Shown here: one piece after another, positions 35,210 to 44,170 of the stretch | Layout: every line of letters starts with the position of its first letter | Position numbering within the stretch: the stretch's first letter is position 1 | Assembly (NCBI RefSeq): GCF_030734285.1 | Contig: NZ_CP132294.1 | Span: 3,844,001-3,908,000 of the forward strand | Source of the DNA: Natronococcus sp. AD-5 | GTDB lineage: Archaea > Halobacteriota > Halobacteria > Halobacteriales > Natrialbaceae | DNA: 64,000 nucleotides | Direction: 5' to 3' | Position numbers and translations under genes: made by a program | Notes under the pieces: model-generated | What the model was told of the DNA's origin: nothing | The model's database searches: none | What the model saw: the letters and a program-made list of their open reading frames with translations, nothing else

Positions 35210-35311
35210 ACGGTCGACTTTCGTTCACAAACTACTCGTAAAAAGTAGGGAGCTTACTCAACCTATCCGAACATTATCTAAATCAAAAATGAATGTTCAT
35301 ATATCTTGAAC

Positions 35312-35884
35312 ATGAACTACACGTTCATGATCGTTGCCATACTTGGCCACCGGCTCACCTCACCGACGATTCATCCGGAGTTACAACAGCGGGTCGAGAC
35401 CGGGATCGACGCGCTGCGCGCTACCGATGCGTCGTACTTGTTCTGCAGTGGAGGGCAGGGGAACGAGGCAATCGCGCGTACAGAGAGTGAGGTCATGCAG
35501 GAGTACGCCCTTTCCCAGGACGTCGACGAGGAGCGCATTCTCACAGAGGATGAGTCAGTCGACACGATCGGGAACGCATACTACACTCGACGACTTCTCG
35601 CCGACCATGGAATCGACCCCGAAACAATCGTGCTCGTCACTTCCGATTACCACATGGAACGAGCGCTCTACGTCTTCGAGCAGTGTTTCGGTGACGCTGT
35701 CACTCTCGACCCCAAGATGTGTGAGACATCAATCACCGATGTACTGAGTTACGACGAACGGCGACTCGAGCGAACGCGCGACTTTTTCGAGCCAGTCGCG
35801 CCCGGTGATCTCGAGATGATTGAACAACGGTTAGTCGACGAACACGATTGCTATACCCGGGAGCAGATTCCACCACGTCCATAG
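35312..35884 (+). CDS. YdcF-like (DUF218) family protein
   Basis: The ATG at 35312 (MNYTFMIVAILGHR) gives 190 residues. The DUF218 pattern is visible: LFCSGGQGNEAIARTESEVM near residue 48, a middle ILTEDESVDTIGNAYYTRRL, and VLVTSDYHMERALYVFE near 112. These correspond to the conserved G-G, E-S-x-x-T and S-x-x-H-x-x-R motifs. The bacterial members are linked to envelope or S-adenosylmethionine-related functions, but no reaction is established. There is no signal peptide, so this form is cytosolic. Confidence 0.85.
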   Translation: MNYTFMIVAILGHRLTSPTIHPELQQRVETGIDALRATDASYLFCSGGQGNEAIARTESEVMQEYALSQDVDEERILTEDESVDTIGNAYYTRRLLADHGIDPETIVLVTSDYHMERALYVFEQCFGDAVTLDPKMCETSITDVLSYDERRLERTRDFFEPVAPGDLEMIEQRLVDEHDCYTREQIPPRP

Positions 35885-36173
35885 TTTCCGATCAGTTGGA
35901 ACTGGGTCTCTCCGACGTTCTCCTCTATTTGATCAGTTCCCAAAGGTATAATATCGTGACTTACACAAATTCGTATGAGTTTGATCGGAGAGTGGAGGCC
36001 GACGTGAGGATGTGATATGTCCTCTCTGGCGTCAGAAAGTCCTGAAGGGGTAGAAGAGATCCCGGCGTGCAATGGCGACTCGACACCTGCGCACGGGTGG
36101 CGAATGGACTCAGGCGCCAAGATGAGGACGTCACGAACCGATACACCACTCTTCCCGCAATCTCAATCGAAAT

Positions 36174-36326
36174 ATGGCCAAACAAAAACAGAAACCGTCG
36201 ACTGAGGGGGAGGGGACTACCAGGAGATATCCACGCGGCCACTGTCAAGAGTGTGGCGAGCCGCTTCGCTTTGAGCCATGTCTCAATTGTATCGAGCTTG
36301 ATCGACTCCGCGAAGAGGACTTATGA
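36174..36326 (+). CDS. Zinc-ribbon microprotein, 50 residues
   Basis: The ATG at 36174 opens MAKQKQKPSTEGEGTTRRYP, then RGHCQECGEPLRFEPCLNCI and ELDRLREEDL. Two CxxC pairs (CQEC and CLNC) make a zinc ribbon and the N-terminus is basic. It was missed by length-based gene finding. Microproteins of this type are common in haloarchaea, mostly with unknown function. Confidence 0.6.
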   Translation: MAKQKQKPSTEGEGTTRRYPRGHCQECGEPLRFEPCLNCIELDRLREEDL

Positions 36327-37038
36327 GGCGTCGCGTGGCGCTAGTTCTCCTCGCAATCTGATGCTATGACCATCGGCGGTGAGACGGGCTCGCTCGCCTC
36401 CCATTCTAGTATGCTTTTCAGCTCGCCGGCGGCAAGATCACGCGCTGACTGATATAGTCTCTCACAGCCGGATACATGAAAACCGGTGTGTAGGTGGGGG
36501 AGTATCCTACCAAATCCCGTAGACGCACCACCCGTTCAAACGTTTCTCAACCCGACGGGAGAGATACTGTGCTCAATAACCGATTTATCGGTTTTCACAC
36601 GGGTGATCTCGCTTTTGTACCGGGCAGTCCCTTGACTAGCAAAGTCAATCTACCCATCGGATAGTCATATACAATACCGGTATTATAGAGCAGAATGCCC
36701 TCACTGCAGGAAATTGGAGAACGGGGGGGTCTCCAAGATGGTCTGCTGGGTACGTCCTAGACGTTGGAATCGTGGTCTCTAGGACAATTCATGATAGGAG
36801 TTCTAAAATTCATAAATGTATTGGTATTCTCAGCATCTTCCGGTCATTCCGAAAACTAATAATTGATCATTCAGTACGTATACTGACAAACCTAGTCGCC
36901 AGTATCAAAATTGTGGCCTTACTGTCACTCTAGAAGAGTCCATTCGACTATAAATTCACCCTGTAGCTGCCAGAATTAACCACTTCATCTTTGTTGAACT
37001 CTACTTTTACCGTCAGCAGCGTTAAGGACTGTCGAGAG
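36327..37038. other. Gene-free stretch with a copied origin iteron
   Basis: No gene was recognised. At 36519-36620 about 100 bases copy the origin segment 35043-35150: the iteron, a following gacggga-agat stretch, and a later cgcttttgt. The remaining sequence is low in GC. Confidence 0.5.
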
Positions 37039-37254
37039 TTATTCGTGGCTGCTTGCGTCCTTGGCGCACTCTTTACACGGCCGGTAGAGCCCGTTGAATA
37101 CGGACAAGGGCTTTTCAAGCACCTCGCCGCGGCTTTTGAGTCGGGAGCAGTCGCGATTCGTATAGTAGACGTCGGTAGTGGTGCTGCGGGTGATCAGTAC
37201 AGTGGTATTTTTGCCGCCGGTACTCGTGGCGGCTTTTGGCCCGGGGTGACTCAT
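37039..37254 (-). CDS. Small metal-binding protein with Ada-like cysteine motif
   Basis: The 71-residue product ends with DVYYTNRDCSRLKSRGEVLE and LYRPCKECAKDASSHE. The pattern Y-x-T-x-x-D-C ... C-x-x-C resembles a short treble-clef-like module found in haloarchaeal proteins and in Ada N-termini, where the last CxxC and the earlier Cys hold zinc. The N-terminal 25 residues are low complexity. The start at 37254 is the only in-frame ATG near. Confidence 0.55.
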   Translation of the reverse strand: MSHPGPKAATSTGGKNTTVLITRSTTTDVYYTNRDCSRLKSRGEVLEKPLSVFNGLYRPCKECAKDASSHE

Positions 37255-37926
37255 TGAAACGATTCTGAGAATCGCTTACAAGTGAGGTACCATCTGCTTT
37301 GTGACTCTGGACACAGGCTCCGGTTTTTTCGTTCATGACTGTGTCGTCTGGTTCGCCGGGAAGGTGCCATGCTTCCCCCGTTTCGATAGTTTCATCCAGC
37401 AGGAACAGGAATCGAAACTGATCGCTTGATCGCTGGTTCTTGAAGTGCAGCACTCAGTAATTGCCACACGATACTCACTGTCGGAAAGACAACGTCCCGC
37501 ATCGAGAGGGAAACCGTTCCAGTCCCTACCCGGAAGCGGTCCTCCCGATGCGGCACTTCGTGACAAGCGTCCTTTTCCGCGATCAGGACGCGTTGTGGGT
37601 CGCCCCACATCGGAGGGGTGTGACCCAGTCGCAATCAATCTTCCTATCGTGACCTTCTGAACCGAATAACATTCAGCAAAAGTTTCTATACACACGCGTA
37701 TGCGATACTAACCCGATTAAGCACGGCGGTTTCTACTGATCTAATCATATCTGATTCCGTATCTATAAACACACAAGACTTATACCGGACCCGGAAGGAC
37801 AATCGAAGTACCCCTATCCGGGAGGCCGGTTGGTCCGTGACGAGATGTCAACGGATGCCGGATCGTCTCCCCTGAATCGCACGCTAATCAAGCAGACAAC
37901 AACAAAACGCAGACAACTTAAACATA
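37255..37926. promoter_or_regulatory. Gene-free stretch carrying the S-layer gene promoter and long leader
   Basis: No convincing gene lies here; the minus-strand frames near 37333-37695 are doubtful. A TATA-like TTATAC at 37780-37785 predicts transcription start near 37808, giving a leader of about 118 bases before the S-layer start. Long leaders are unusual in haloarchaea but are known for highly expressed S-layer genes. The leader contains an out-of-frame ATG at 37845. Confidence 0.5.
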
Positions 37927-40908
37927 ATGAGCAAAACCACAACCTACCGCGAAAAGGGACGTGCAGTGTTCCTGGCCGCGCTTATGGTCATGTCTGTCTT
38001 CGCCATGTCCGCAGCGTTTGCGGGCGGGGCGGCGGCAAGCCATGATGAAGGTGAGGATATAGTATTCAATGACCAAGCTATTGGAGAGGATCCGAACGGC
38101 GATGAAGTCTTCTTCATCGAAGGTGTAACAGCACACAGCGGTCAACATCTGGTAGTCACTGCCAGTGATGGGACTGAAGTCTTGTCGACTCAGTTCGAAC
38201 AAGATGTTAGTGATGTAGGATTCCTGGTTTCGGCTAGCGCAGCAGACGACTACACTGCTAACATCTACGCTGACGATGGTGGTAGTCCTGATACCGCAGC
38301 TTCGCAGGCATCTGCGACTGCCTCCGTCTACGATGCGTCCATTTCCGTCAGTAACCAAGATTACGTGGGCGACACGGTCGATCAGATCAACGTTGATACT
38401 GCTGACCTGCTCGACGGCGGACAGGACGATACTTCGTTCGACGTCGTTATCACTGACGATGACGACACGGAACTTGGCAGTGCAACGGGCCTGACGGGCG
38501 AAAATGACGATGTGGTCGTTGACGTTTCCTCGCTTGATGAGGAAACGGACGTCACCGCGACGATCGAAGTTGGCAGTTCGGCCCTTCAGACATTTGATGG
38601 CGACGAAGTTGCCAATGTCGATGATTCGGCCACCATGACGCCTGGCGCCGAACCAGACGAGACTGTTGCAGCTTCCAGCCTTGATGGCAACCTCTACTGG
38701 GACGGTCAGCAGGTGCTCGTGACTGGCCTAGACGAGCAGGAAGACGTCCAGCTTCGTGAAGACCAGGGTAGCAGTGGTTCCTCTCTCGTTGAGGAACTCG
38801 CTACGGACTCGAACGGCGAAGTCGTAGTCGACACCAGCGGCCTGGAGGGTGACTACTTCCTCCGCGGCCCTGCTACCTCCAGTCTGTCCAACGGTGAAAC
38901 GGATTCCTTTGAGGTCTCGGCTCAGTCCCTTGACGCTGAATTCGGTGCAGACACTGTCGAGAACGACAACACGGTCGACCTCGAACTTGACTCTAACCGT
39001 GGTACCTACTCGCTGAATGTCAACTCTGACGACCTCAGCGACGAGGACCTCGCTGACATCTTCGGAGACAACTTCGACGTTGACCAGAACTCCGTCGACG
39101 ACGATGACGATGATGGCATCACGCTCGTGGACGTCAACGACGGCACCTACGAAGCGGACTTCACCGGCATCGACACCGGTGAATACGCTCTCAACTTTGG
39201 ATCGACCGACACGTCCGCTGAAGCAAGCGCAAGTGTCGAAGTGATCGAAGCGGCTGAGGGTGACCTCGAATTCAGCGACTCTGACGTCATTGAGACGCTC
39301 AGTAACACCGCTGAGTTCACGGTCGAACTCGAGAACACCAACACGGCCTTCGTCCGCGTTGGCACGATCGAGGACACGAACTACGAGGTTTTCCTCGAAC
39401 TCGAAGACGGTAACGAGGACGGCGAAGTCACTGTCCAGATGGACACGACCGCCGCACACAACGATCTCGCAAACGCCTACACGGCGGCTGACGAAGACGA
39501 CGACGTGAGCGTTGACACTGTTGTTGACACCACGTCCAACCCGATTGAGGCTGGCGAGTACCCGCTCTCGGTCTCGACGACCAGCGGTGAATCCTTCGAC
39601 GACAACGAGGAGGACACCGCCTTCCTGATCCTCGAGGACCGCGAGGGTCTCGACGAGGACGACCTCAGTACGTACACCGCACCGGTGGACGCTGAGTTCG
39701 ACCTCGACGACGACGAGACGTTCGCAGACCTCGACGTGACCGTCACCGAGACGGACGCAATCGCCAACGGCGACCAGCTGCTGGCCGTCCTCGAGACGGA
39801 CAGTCTCCACACCTACTTCGATGACGCTGATGACTTCAGCGACGTTAACAACGCTCTTAACGATGAGGGCGATCTCAACCTGATTATCGAAGAGGAAGAC
39901 TCGTCACCAAACGCTGATCCGATTACGTGGGCCACTGACTCGGACGCCGACTTCGACAACGACATCTCCGAGTACATTACGATCGTCGATGCGAACCAGT
40001 CCGAGGGCACCGTTATCTTCCTCGTTGACTACGAAGCGATCAACGAGGACGAAACCATCGATGACCTCTCGGAGGATCAGAGCTACGACGTGACCTTCTC
40101 GATCGCACACGATTCCGAGTACGCGACTGAGGAAGCTGCGGAGAACGAAGAGGACGAAGAAGCAGCCGCCTCGTTCGACCTCGACGAGCGTGAGTTCTCG
40201 CTCGACGACAGCAACGCGGAGCTGCCCGCGTCCGAGAATGCAACCGTGACCGGCGAGACCAACGTCGCGCCCGGTACGGAAGTCTCCGACCGCGTCCGCT
40301 CCTCCGGTAACTTCACGATGTCCGGTGACACGGAAGTTGCCGCTGACGGCTCCTTCGCGATTGAGCACGACCTCAGCGAGGCCGACGCAGGTATGTCGTA
40401 TACCATCACCGTCGATGAAGCCGGTGGTCTGAGTGATGACCTCGCAGGCGCACTCGTCGAAGACGACTCCCCTGAGACCTACGACCTCGACGTAACCGTT
40501 GAGGACGAGGACGGGAACGCTCTCGATGCTGAAGTGACGGTCGACGGCGAGTCCGACTGGGGCCAGATCGAGAACGGTACGTACACCGTCACCGCTGACG
40601 CTGACGGCTACGAGTCCGCTTCCGAGGACGTCACCATCGACGGTGACGACGAGAGTGTCACGCTGACGCTCGAAGAGGAAGAGGCGAACGGCGGTAACGG
40701 TGGCAACGGTGGCAACGGTGGCGCCGACGATGACGGCAGCACCGACGACGACAGCACTGACGACGACAGCACCGACGACGACAGCACCGACGACGACAGC
40801 ACTGACGACGACGAGTCGTCTGACGACCGTACGCCCGGCTTCGGTGTCGGCGTTGCTCTCGTCGCGCTGCTCGCCGCCGCCATGCTGGCGCTCCGCCGTC
40901 AGGACTAA
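37927..40908 (+). CDS. csg: S-layer glycoprotein with PGF-CTERM anchor
   Basis: The 993-residue product begins with the haloarchaeal surface-glycoprotein signal (YREKGRAVFLAALMVMSVFA, cleavage likely before GGAAASHD). The body is strongly acidic and built of beta-rich repeats, with several N-glycosylation sequons (NFTMS, NATVT, NGTYT, NQSEG). A carboxypeptidase-regulatory-like domain near 855-915 contains YTVTADADGYESASEDV. Then comes a Gly/Asn stretch and a five-fold DDDST repeat, a likely O-glycosylated stalk. The end TPGFGVGVALVALLAAAMLA plus LRRQD is the PGF-CTERM signal cut by archaeosortase A and lipid-anchored. It would form the main cell-wall lattice. Confidence 0.92.
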   Translation: MSKTTTYREKGRAVFLAALMVMSVFAMSAAFAGGAAASHDEGEDIVFNDQAIGEDPNGDEVFFIEGVTAHSGQHLVVTASDGTEVLSTQFEQDVSDVGFLVSASAADDYTANIYADDGGSPDTAASQASATASVYDASISVSNQDYVGDTVDQINVDTADLLDGGQDDTSFDVVITDDDDTELGSATGLTGENDDVVVDVSSLDEETDVTATIEVGSSALQTFDGDEVANVDDSATMTPGAEPDETVAASSLDGNLYWDGQQVLVTGLDEQEDVQLREDQGSSGSSLVEELATDSNGEVVVDTSGLEGDYFLRGPATSSLSNGETDSFEVSAQSLDAEFGADTVENDNTVDLELDSNRGTYSLNVNSDDLSDEDLADIFGDNFDVDQNSVDDDDDDGITLVDVNDGTYEADFTGIDTGEYALNFGSTDTSAEASASVEVIEAAEGDLEFSDSDVIETLSNTAEFTVELENTNTAFVRVGTIEDTNYEVFLELEDGNEDGEVTVQMDTTAAHNDLANAYTAADEDDDVSVDTVVDTTSNPIEAGEYPLSVSTTSGESFDDNEEDTAFLILEDREGLDEDDLSTYTAPVDAEFDLDDDETFADLDVTVTETDAIANGDQLLAVLETDSLHTYFDDADDFSDVNNALNDEGDLNLIIEEEDSSPNADPITWATDSDADFDNDISEYITIVDANQSEGTVIFLVDYEAINEDETIDDLSEDQSYDVTFSIAHDSEYATEEAAENEEDEEAAASFDLDEREFSLDDSNAELPASENATVTGETNVAPGTEVSDRVRSSGNFTMSGDTEVAADGSFAIEHDLSEADAGMSYTITVDEAGGLSDDLAGALVEDDSPETYDLDVTVEDEDGNALDAEVTVDGESDWGQIENGTYTVTADADGYESASEDVTIDGDDESVTLTLEEEEANGGNGGNGGNGGADDDGSTDDDSTDDDSTDDDSTDDDSTDDDESSDDRTPGFGVGVALVALLAAAMLALRRQD

Positions 40909-40922
40909 CCGCTAACTAACTA

Positions 40923-40937
40923 CCGGATTTCATCCGG
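40923..40937. terminator. Short inverted repeat after the S-layer gene
   Basis: CCGGAT-TTC-ATCCGG lies 15 bases after the stop codon and is followed by pyrimidine-rich sequence (gcctttctttc). It is a candidate terminator or processing hairpin. Confidence 0.4.
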
Positions 40938-41028
40938 CCCTTGCGACATTCCGCCTTTCTTTCAGATGCTACCCAGCCAGCTACAGCAGTCGGAGTAGAT
41001 ACTGGCAGGGCAGATCAGACACTTTCAC

Positions 41029-41688
41029 GTGATTTGTTGCTCAAAAGTGCGACTAACTGTGACCAAGCTTTACGATAAACTCACTGAGCGACCACGAACA
41101 AAAATCAATACTGGCGGGTTATCCTACGAGGAACGAACCGAGCTGCGGCAGATCAAGGTCACGCGATCATCGGATACCACGAACACGGGAGGCGGGGGCG
41201 GATTCACGACTGTCTACTACCTCAAGGGCGACGATCGCCGCGCAGCCGAGGTCTTCGTCGAGGAGAATCGCAGCCAGCTTGAGGGGATCGACTTCTCGAA
41301 GAAAAACGTTGTCCAGCAAGGCGTCTCGCGCGAAGTGTATGACTGGATTCTGCATTACTACGGGGAACGCGATCTCGAGAAATACGAGTCGGTCATCCGG
41401 GAAGTACGACCCGATGGCCCAACCTGGGTGATCAGCCGACAGCACTACGACGATTATCCACAGCGACGGTATTCGATCGGTGAGACACCATCCGTTCGTA
41501 TCGACCAGCTCTCGCTCGAGGAGCTGTACGAGTCCTTCGATGACGCGATCACAATGACCGAACTCGAAGCCCACGACGCGATCGAAGGAGATTCCCGATA
41601 TGTCTTAGAGTACTACCGCGTTGCCGATGGGTTCGCCTGTGATCCAGTCTCGATTGATGGTGGAATGGCGATCCAAAAACGCGAGTAG
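41029..41688 (+). CDS. Hypothetical haloarchaeal protein
   Basis: The frame gives 219 residues from the ATG at 41029; a GTG at 41059 (VTKLYDKLTERPRT) begins the conserved-looking part. The product has an N-terminal YEERTELRQIKVTRS, a Gly-rich loop (NTGGGGGFTTVYYLKGDD), and helical C-terminal half (REVYDWILHYYGERDLEKY, LSLEELYESFDDAITM). No signal peptide, membrane helix or known catalytic motif was seen. I do not recognise the family. Confidence 0.65.
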   Translation: MICCSKVRLTVTKLYDKLTERPRTKINTGGLSYEERTELRQIKVTRSSDTTNTGGGGGFTTVYYLKGDDRRAAEVFVEENRSQLEGIDFSKKNVVQQGVSREVYDWILHYYGERDLEKYESVIREVRPDGPTWVISRQHYDDYPQRRYSIGETPSVRIDQLSLEELYESFDDAITMTELEAHDAIEGDSRYVLEYYRVADGFACDPVSIDGGMAIQKRE

Positions 41689-41868
41689 TGGTGTTGCTGT
41701 TGTTCTTTATCTACTGGCTCAGCACCGATCATTGGTCGTTCAGGGACGAGCAATCACTTCACGCTCACCAACGTGGTAGTCTCGGCCCTGTCGTTCGATC
41801 CCTAACATCCTATCGTATGGTATCCGTGGCGCGATGCTTCGACTGAATGCCGGTATCTAAGTGCTCAC

Positions 41869-41888
41869 TGGACGCAACGTTGCGTCCA
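41869..41888. repeat. Perfect 20-base palindrome
   Basis: TGGACGCAACGTTGCGTCCA is a perfect palindrome with no spacer, located in a non-coding stretch. It is long enough to be an operator or recombination site. No second copy was noticed. Confidence 0.6.
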
Positions 41889-42008
41889 CGTCTGATTGGA
41901 TTGCGGTTCAAGAGAGACCGCGGCGATCAAATAGGCACTCATTCTAAGCGATTGTTCCATAAAACTGATTATCTGGTAATTGAATGGATTGAATAGCTCG
42001 AGTACTGC

Positions 42009-42125
42009 TCGAGCACCGGATAATACGGCCGTACAAATGGCTGGGCCGGATACCACTGGCCCCGTCCGAACATAGTTTGATCCGCACCGCGAACGGTCGC
42101 AACCTTCCGCGACCCACAGCGGTCT
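42009..42125 (+). repeat. Repeat A, left copy flanking the pilin cluster
   Basis: About 117 bases match 47881-47994 at roughly three quarters identity in the same orientation. Shared landmarks include cggata-tacggcc, caaatgg, ctggcccc, gtcgaacat and accttccgcgaccca-agcggtct. The two copies bracket the pilin-like gene cluster. Confidence 0.65.
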
Positions 42126-42454
42126 TCGAGTATGTAGCCAGCAAAACTAGTGTACTATTGTCGCCGAGAGGGATGACTCACGAACGAGCGTTATGCGGCC
42201 GCTGACAAGGCCGTCAGTACGTTCCGGTCGTAGCTCTTTTCGCACTAGTCCTCTGGTTGTAGTCGGACGAGTGAAATGGTGTCTTCGATAGGGGATATCG
42301 GTCCTCTCAAGAGAATGTGCGCCGATACAGGACCGAAAATCGATGATGTGGTTCCTTCGAACGGCACAATATCAACTTGACAAGATTACCTCGGCACTAC
42401 ATTGGCAGCGAGAGTGATCAGGGAGATATCACGCAATGGGATATATCTCAACGC

Positions 42455-42781
42455 TCAACTGAATATCCCTCGTTTCTCCCAGTAGAGATACAATATGAAC
42501 GTTGCTGTCCCACTGATTAGCTCGGAAAGCGTGTTCACTGTCATCGAGGTCAGTACTACGGGGTCGTCCAGCCCAGAGAGATGTCCGTTCAGTGCGTACT
42601 CAATGGCGAATATTGAGTGATTGAGGTCAGCAGCGAGAAATCCCCCGATGAATGAGATTCCAACCGTAGCGATCCAGAAGACTGGTTGGCGTTCTTCTTC
42701 TCTGGATGCGTCAGAGTACATCCACCAGGTAGCGGCTAAGGGTGCTGCAATTGGAAGCAAGAGAAGGGACACTGTATTCAT
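42455..42781 (-). CDS. Small membrane protein, three transmembrane helices
   Basis: The ATG at 42781 (MNTVSLLLLPIAAPLAA) gives 108 residues, and the first helix starts directly after it. Further hydrophobic segments are VFWIATVGISFIGGFLA and LISGTATFILYLYW. The charged loop DASREEERQ lies between helices 1 and 2. No family is recognised. It lies divergently from the first pilin-like gene. Confidence 0.65.
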   Translation of the reverse strand: MNTVSLLLLPIAAPLAATWWMYSDASREEERQPVFWIATVGISFIGGFLAADLNHSIFAIEYALNGHLSGLDDPVVLTSMTVNTLSELISGTATFILYLYWEKRGIFS

Positions 42782-42874
42782 GATATCTGACTCTCGAACT
42801 CTCACTATATAATACTAATTCTATGAATAAGATCCACCGATATCATTTTATGCTCGGAATGAGATTCATGAATA

Positions 42875-44170
42875 ATGACTATTCAACCTGGAGAGCAGTT
42901 TCTTCTGGGAGACCGAGGACAGTCAGAAGTTCTTGGAATTGTTCTTTTGTTAGGATTTACTATCCTCTCTGCGACTTCACTTTTCGTTGTTGGAATCGAT
43001 GCCGTTGACAGCCACCAGGAAACGACGGAAGTAGGCGTCGCAGAGAACGAATTAGCTCTTCTCGGTTCAAAAGTCTCTGAAGTAGCACTCGGCGATTCAG
43101 CAGTCCAAGCGGTTACTGTCGATAATACCGGTGGATCCTACGAAGTACAAGAAGATGTTGGATCCATCGAGATCATACACGTTGATCGAGAAGGAAACGG
43201 AAACGAGGAGCCGATTGACGAGTTTTCGTTAGGGGAAGTCACATACACAAACGGTGATAATCGAGTTGCATATCAGGGCGGTGGAGTCTGGAAACAGCAA
43301 AATGGACGAACATCAATGGTGTCACCGCCGGAATTCCACTACCGACACGGCACACTGACGCTTCCCGTCGTTAACGTCGCAGGCGAAGATCAGGCTTCAG
43401 GGAAGTCTACCATTGTTGCCCAGCGATCGAGTGATACCACTCGAGTCTATCCAAATCCAGACCGAACCTATGATGACGGCACAACAGAATATGTGAACCC
43501 AATTGAGGAGGGGAAGATCAAAGTTGTTGTTCAGAGTGAATATTATATGGGTTGGAAGAAATACTTTGAAGACCGAACTGAAGGCGATGTCACCTATGAT
43601 TCTGAAGATCAGACTGCTAGCGTAGAGCTGACTTCGTTTGGAGACCAGGGTCTAACAGACTTAGTCAACGGCGAGTCGATAAATATCCGAGCAGCCGATG
43701 ATGAAGACCCAATGGACGATTTCACTCTCACGCTCGCTGGTGATGGATCCTCGAGCTTGAACAATCTCGATTGGACTCTTACAATTGACGGAACTGAGGC
43801 CGTCCATCTTCATGCGAAAGGCAGCGGTGATGTGAGCGTAACAATTGACGATCCTGATTCGGATGGTGAGTGGAAGGCAACAAATGTCTACGAAATCGAA
43901 GACGGGAATCCAGATACCGTCGAAATAGATCTTATGAGCGAGGCAATCGCAGAGCACTCTGATACCGACGATGAGAAACAGATCGGCGAGGCATTTAATG
44001 ATCTTATCGAAGCAGAGGGTGGTGAAGTTGACCTAACCGTTGAAGATAGCCCTGGTAAGCAGCGGGTAGACCATAGCGAATCGATGGCAGAGATCTACTA
44101 TGAGGGTGACGGGAGCGTTATTACGTATCTACAGATTACAGAAAACGACGTCAAAGTAAAATTCAACTGA
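42875..44170 (+). CDS. Pilin-like secreted protein (DUF7289-like)
   Basis: The 431-residue product has a class III prepilin-like N-terminus: a short charged leader (GDRGQSEVLG) directly before a hydrophobic helix (IVLLLGFTILSATSLFVVG). This is the site cleaved by the archaeal prepilin peptidase PibD. The remainder is an acidic beta-rich exterior domain with little similarity to known enzymes. RGQSEVLG-type proteins are widespread in haloarchaea in clusters of the kind seen here. The 3' end overlaps the convergent operon by eight bases. Confidence 0.8.
   Translation: MTIQPGEQFLLGDRGQSEVLGIVLLLGFTILSATSLFVVGIDAVDSHQETTEVGVAENELALLGSKVSEVALGDSAVQAVTVDNTGGSYEVQEDVGSIEIIHVDREGNGNEEPIDEFSLGEVTYTNGDNRVAYQGGGVWKQQNGRTSMVSPPEFHYRHGTLTLPVVNVAGEDQASGKSTIVAQRSSDTTRVYPNPDRTYDDGTTEYVNPIEEGKIKVVVQSEYYMGWKKYFEDRTEGDVTYDSEDQTASVELTSFGDQGLTDLVNGESINIRAADDEDPMDDFTLTLAGDGSSSLNNLDWTLTIDGTEAVHLHAKGSGDVSVTIDDPDSDGEWKATNVYEIEDGNPDTVEIDLMSEAIAEHSDTDDEKQIGEAFNDLIEAEGGEVDLTVEDSPGKQRVDHSESMAEIYYEGDGSVITYLQITENDVKVKFN

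Larger units (their letters stand above)
34050..35220. other. Putative replication origin
   Basis: This 1.2 kb intergenic region lies directly upstream of the initiator gene. It has three origin features: a very AT-rich core at 34241-34302 including a TA-dinucleotide run, an inverted pair of 24-base identical repeats flanking that core, and a second family of repeats at 34808-35209. The AT core is where the helix would open and the repeats are likely Orc-binding boxes. No gene of any size was recognised inside. Confidence 0.75.
41689..42454. other. Gene-free stretch with palindrome and repeat A
   Basis: No gene was recognised. The stretch contains the 20-base palindrome at 41869-41888 and repeat A at 42009-42125. 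The rest shows no coding bias. Confidence 0.5.

Noticed and set aside
37333-37695. Minus-strand frames between the small metal-binding gene and the S-layer gene
   Set aside because: Competing frames each look partly plausible, but none keeps haloarchaeal composition along its length or shows a motif.
37845-38045. Possible upstream ORF in the S-layer leader
   Set aside because: The frame is out of phase with the main gene and reads low-complexity Lys/Gln/Arg sequence; no evidence for regulation by it.
38728-39810. 360-codon antisense frame opposite the S-layer gene
   Set aside because: It mirrors the repetitive Asp/Val/Glu codons of the S-layer gene and gives a low-complexity Val/Arg-rich product.
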